Shown here piece after piece: positions 60,383-64,000 of a stretch of DNA of 64,000 bases. The notes beneath the pieces were generated by a model, which ran no database searches, was not told where the DNA came from, and saw only the letters and a program-made list of their open reading frames with translations. Origin of the DNA: Collybia mongolica (lineage: Eukaryota > Basidiomycota > Agaricomycetes > Agaricales > Clitocybaceae); contig JAAXNY010000008.1 in assembly GCA_013420905.1 (NCBI GenBank), forward strand, positions 62,001 to 126,000. The letters run 5' to 3'. Numbering within the stretch: position 1 is the first letter of the stretch; every line of letters begins with the position of its first letter. The position numbers and the translations under genes are program-made.

Positions 60383-60813
60383 CTAGCAAGCAGTCTCGAG
60401 AGACTGGCATCTGAGGAACAAGGATTAAGCAAGTCAAACCGGCGAAATAAGATGGAAATACTCACGTCATGTGAATGTATGTGAAGCCGCAGCAGTGGAG
60501 TCCTGTGTGGCCTAAAAAATTAGACAAAGGTAAGTTGAATCTCTCCAGCCGCTGAATATACGAATTAAATGTATTTACACTCCTACAAGTAGAAGACAAC
60601 ATCAGTTGGAGAAATGTAGGAATATGCATGAAGTCACTTACATCATTGGTACGACCTAAAAGCCACACCGAGATTAGTCGCAAGTGCTAAGGAAGAATAT
60701 ATAGTTGACTCACATACGGCACCCAGGGTCCCCATTCCACCTTCAGGTTTGGGCATAGCCAAGGCCTGAGGAACGAGAAGAACGAGGAGCACGGTAGTGA
60801 AAAGTTTGTACAT
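60383..60813 (-). CDS. Small secreted six-cysteine (knottin-like) peptide 1, 63 aa, 5 exons
   Basis: Exons on the minus strand are 60813-60714 (100 nt), 60655-60642 (14), 60582-60579 (4), 60511-60466 (46) and 60410-60383 (28), giving 64 codons. Introns are 55-67 nt, all GT...AG. The N-terminus MYKLFTTVLLVLLVPQALA is a signal peptide ending in ALA. The mature part has six cysteines at C34, C40, C46, C47, C56 and C63, the last being the C-terminal residue. Spacing is C-x5-C-x5-CC-x8-C-x6-C with the core LHCCGF. The order C-C-CC-C-C is that of inhibitor cystine knots. Disulphide pattern and activity are not known. The same exon lengths and cysteine spacing in the next gene support the model. TATAAAG at 60880-60874 lies about 61-67 nt before the ATG. 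It is the left-most member of a three-gene tandem array. Confidence 0.8.
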
Positions 60814-62121
60814 CTGTTCGAGTGTGGTGAAAAACGGAAGTGAACTGAATACAACACACGCTCCCAGGTCTAGCTTTATACGATCGAAAACTTTCGATGG
60901 GTATAGAAACTCGCACACATCAATAGGCCGCTAGCGCGCTCGGAAATCTTGTCAAGGCGCCACAAAACGAACATACGCATATGTGGGGAACATACCACAT
61001 ATCGAAGTGTGCCGATGACGCTGTTGAATCTCAACACCACCGGCCACGGAGCGGGAGCCTCAACTAGGAAATCGGAAGAGCCTTCCGGTAAATCGATAAA
61101 TATAGGTGACATTGAAACACTATAACGCGCGTCGGCTGCCGCTCACCGCACTACGATGCTCCCATTATCCGAGGCAGCCGGATCGGTATTTCGTTATTAC
61201 CTTCGGATCTTCTAAGGTACAGCATATATGTGCATGGATTCGACGAGGACGTTCCCTTGCAAGTGTCTAGTTCTGCTCTGGGTGACATATCTATCAACTC
61301 TGCCATCGTGCTACGTGTGCTTAAGGCAGCTGTCGTTACCGTGTGTCGAATATTCCAAACCTATTGGCGGCTGTTATGTTTAATATTCTATGTTCCGTGT
61401 CCGAGTTCATTATCAAACAACTCCATAACTGCAACCAAAAAAACCCCATCGGTTGACAGCGCTCAAATCGGGCACTCCAAAAATAAGTGTCATCTCCTTC
61501 AGGAGTGGGCACAGACTCAAAGGATCATGAAATATACTTGGAAGAAAGGTTCAAGGGGTTTCCTTGACCGAATTGAACTCTGATATGTAAACTAGTCAAA
61601 AGTACGGCCTCCTTCCGACCGATACTTACAAGATCGCAACAATGGGTCTCCGTTTTAGATAGGCTGCGTAATTAATGTCAGCCACACCGTTATCGTTCGG
61701 AGCATCACTTGAGCAGTGCTCATAATTTTACGGTCCGTCAATCAACCTCGATTGTGTCACGAAAGGAACACATAGTTGACGCTACTTGTATCGTGATAGT
61801 TGTTAGTGACCACTCAGATTGACAAGGTAAATGATCTGTGAAAACGGTCTAGCGCCGCACCGACATCTGAGCGAGAATACTACTAAACTAGAAAGAATTT
61901 CCTTTCTTTAACGCCAAGATTCACGATACCTCAATCCCAATCTTATCATTTACAGTGAATCGATTGAATGTCATCGAGACCTTCCAGATTATTGCAATAT
62001 GCGCCGCGAATATCTAGTGAATTTTACACAGTTCGAATAGAACCAATAGGCCATTTTTAATGTACATATTAAAACCATATCACAAGCCGTGAATATCTAT
62101 GGCCTTGTATAGCTCGATGGC
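60814..62121. other. Spacer between array members 1 and 2
   Basis: Apart from the TATA region of peptide gene 1, open frames on both strands (for example 61230-61583 plus) have no recognisable motif. No additional array member was found in the spacer. Confidence 0.35.
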
Positions 62122-62560
62122 CTAGCAAGCCGTCTCGAGGGTCTGGCATCTGAGGGGAAAGGCAAGAGGGGTCAGTTGGAAATTTCAACCAGCAAAGCAA
62201 TAAAGAGAAAATACGATTTGAAAAGGTCTGTAAAGCCGCAACAGTGGAGTCCCTTGATGCCTGTATAATCAATCAAATCTCAGTTTTAATCCTGAACGCT
62301 CATACACTATGAATTGGATTTACAGTCCTACACACGTCCGAAAACAAGAGATCAGCTGGAGATATTGGCATCAAGCTTTATCACACTTACAGCATTGGTA
62401 TGACCTGAAAGACGATTCTAAGATAAGCACCAACACCAGTAGCCACAAGGCGCAACGTACATTCGGTATCAACATTTCCCGTGCCATACTGAGGGCTTGG
62501 AGTGGCCAAAGCCTGGGGAACCAGAAGAACGAGAAGTGCAGCAGTCAAGAGTTTGTACAT
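62122..62560 (-). CDS. Small secreted six-cysteine (knottin-like) peptide 2, 63 aa, 5 exons
   Basis: Exons on the minus strand are 62560-62461 (100 nt), 62404-62391 (14), 62327-62324 (4), 62260-62215 (46) and 62149-62122 (28). Lengths are identical to those of gene 1, while the introns (56-65 nt) differ in sequence. The signal peptide is MYKLLTAALLVLLVPQALA, followed by a short Pro/Ser/Gly spacer. Cysteines again follow C-x5-C-x5-CC-x8-C-x6-C, with LHCCGF in the centre and CQTLETAC at the C-terminus (CQSLETAC in gene 1). Residues between cysteines vary more than the framework, as expected of an evolving peptide family. TATAAAAG at 62622-62615 lies about 55-62 nt before the ATG. It is probably secreted; its target is unknown. 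Confidence 0.8.
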
Positions 62561-63122
62561 CTCAGGAGGATTGAAAGGTGCGATGGAAGTCAAGGTTCGT
62601 TTTCTATGTGGACCCTTTTATAGATCAAAGGTATGGTTCAGGAAATACACACGTCAATTCGCCACTGACATTATTAACATGCCGTAAATAGACCGACATC
62701 GTGCATGGAGAAACACGTTTCAGATCGAGCGCTATCGGTTTTATGCCCACCCGACGTGCGCCGTGCGCGTTGGCCGGAAAGCCAACGGAAGAGAGCCTTA
62801 CAGTAATTGACGATGAGGCAGCATTCTGAGTCCATGTCGTATCGTTCCATAATCCGGGTCTCTCGGACAATCCTGTTTTTTTCAGGAACTGGTTCAACAA
62901 GCAACATATGTATCAGCCTCGGGGACATTTGCCGGTGATGCACCTATCCTTCAAGGGTCGCTGGTCGTTTGGTAAACTCCAGGGCATCCAGATTGTTCGT
63001 CGACCATAGTGGGACGATTTTGATGATGTGCTCTCGTATTGTGAATCTCTCGATAACTCCGTACATCGAACGACTATGACGTACATCTCCCTCTCTCTCC
63101 ATTTAGCGTCATTATTTCACTG

Positions 63123-63532
63123 TCAGCATATAGCTCCCTTCGGGACACAGCTAAAAAGGGCGTTAGGTGAGATCCAACTCCGAGTGAAAGGATAGCGTAA
63201 TAGTGGATTGCAGGTGTAAAGCCGCAACAATGAGCACCCACAGGGCCTAAGGCATTCGAGTTAGCATTGCCACATCACTACTTCACATATTCGGAACAGT
63301 GTATACATTCCTACGCAAGTCCATCCGTTAGTTTGAGAAACAACGAAAGACAGGAATATCACATACCGTGTCAGAGGTACCTGTTGAGCAGGTCCAGGTT
63401 AGTCCATCATTGTCGGAAATCGTAACTTTACTGACATCCAAACTGGGGGGTTTTCTTGATCAAAGGGCTCGCCGGAGTGGCGATGCTCTGTGCAATAATT
63501 GCAAGGAGTATGACCAGAGAGACTTTCAGCAT
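63123..63532 (-). pseudogene. Six-cysteine peptide 3, broken fourth splice donor
   Basis: This is the third member of the array, more diverged. Exon 1 is 63532-63436 (97 nt, signal-like MLKVSLVILLAIIAQSIA then a TP/KK-containing spacer). The next exons are 63380-63367 (14) and 63310-63307 (4). Exon 4 would end at 63201 if it had the family length of 46 nt (63246-63201), and exon 5 is 63150-63123 (28). The cysteine positions are kept in every segment, including the AHCCGF core and a final C-x6-C-stop. However, the bases after 63201 read TTACGC instead of GT, so the fourth intron has no donor at the expected place. Without that splice the frame reads through into unrelated codons. It is either a recent pseudogene, a non-canonical splice or a sequence error. 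TATAAA lies at 63572-63567. Confidence 0.65.
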
Positions 63533-63572
63533 CGTGGGGATGGTTTGAAAGCCTGTACTCGGCCGGTTTATA

Positions 63573-64000
63573 ACGAGACTTGGGGGTTCTCATGAGCATC
63601 AAACCTGAGGATTTAATGCGTCAATGTCTTAAATCCATCCAATTGTGAAGACCTACCTGCAGGCTTTGGCAGATATGTCAGAAACCTAACCTAGATTTAG
63701 TTCCATTGGCATTTCGATCACGGATGAAAAGAGTCAGTTGACAGTCTCAGTGGCAAGAGACGATATAAGTTCAACCCAACCAGCCCACATAGCACACCTT
63801 CGAGTTAACTTAATCTCTGGTAGACACACAAGACGCCCCAAGAATCGTCCGGGTCCATCTCTGCATAATTTCGATGATAGGCGGGCCTCATTACCGGACC
63901 TGGGTAAAAAGGCGCCGAACACACTAGCTTTGAGATTACGACATCGGTCAGGCAAGAAGCACAAAACCTCACTCCATTGCATAGATCTCCGATAGCGCAA
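63573..64000. other. Window edge, nothing recognised
   Basis: Frames of 85-88 codons are open on both strands at 63734-64000 but have no motif. Further array members could lie beyond the window. Confidence 0.3.

Overview
The window looks like nuclear DNA of a mushroom-forming basidiomycete (Agaricomycetes). The signs are very short spliceosomal introns (about 37-68 nt) with fungal donors and CTAAC/CTGAT-type branch points, many small exons, a DUF6533-type membrane protein, a Zn(II)2Cys6 regulator with a fungal_trans-type body, an F-box/LRR-like protein, and a Plavaka-type DNA transposon of the kind known from basidiomycetes. I could run no database search. Family names come from motif recognition and hand-built exon joins.

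Layout. 1-540: simple sequence. 541-6716: copy A of a roughly 6 kb direct repeat. 6717-8797: two genes on the plus strand, a Cys/His-rich protein of 180 aa and a C2HC5 zinc-finger protein (ASC-1/TRIP4/Rqt4 type). 8798-23840: gene-poor, with two related degenerate segments near 9.1-10.1 and 19.5-21.2 kb and a few unconvincing ORFs. 23841-31745: copy B of the 6 kb repeat, CpG-decayed and carrying two insertions with inverted termini (24009-24616 and 29788-31170). Because copy A is uninterrupted at both places it shows the empty sites. 31746-34870: a CpG-poor foldback element with about 180-bp inverted arms and internal tandem repeats. 34871-39900: a CpG-normal block with an intact 607-aa Zn2Cys6 transcription factor in 7 exons on the minus strand. 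39900-51270: a second CpG-poor transposon island. It holds a frameshifted SAP-like gene, a Plavaka transposase relic with stops of the C-to-T type, a hAT-like non-autonomous element carrying an intact 139-aa ORF, a LINE RNase H fragment and another dead spliced gene. 51271-64000: CpG-normal, with genes on the minus strand: F-box protein (429 aa, 2 exons), DUF6533 protein (284 aa, 15 exons), and a tandem array of three small secreted cysteine-rich peptide genes.

The most interesting part is that array at 60.4-63.5 kb. Each gene has five exons, including a 14-nt and a 4-nt exon. Spliced, the two intact genes give 63-aa secreted peptides with a six-cysteine framework C-x5-C-x5-CC-x8-C-x6-C, which is the spacing class of inhibitor cystine knots (knottins). 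The third copy keeps all exon lengths and the cysteine frame, but its fourth donor site reads TT instead of GT, so it is probably dead or mis-spliced. I found no evidence that the window's genes form one pathway. The array, the DUF6533 protein and the F-box gene look like fast-evolving accessory genes next to a transposon-rich tract.
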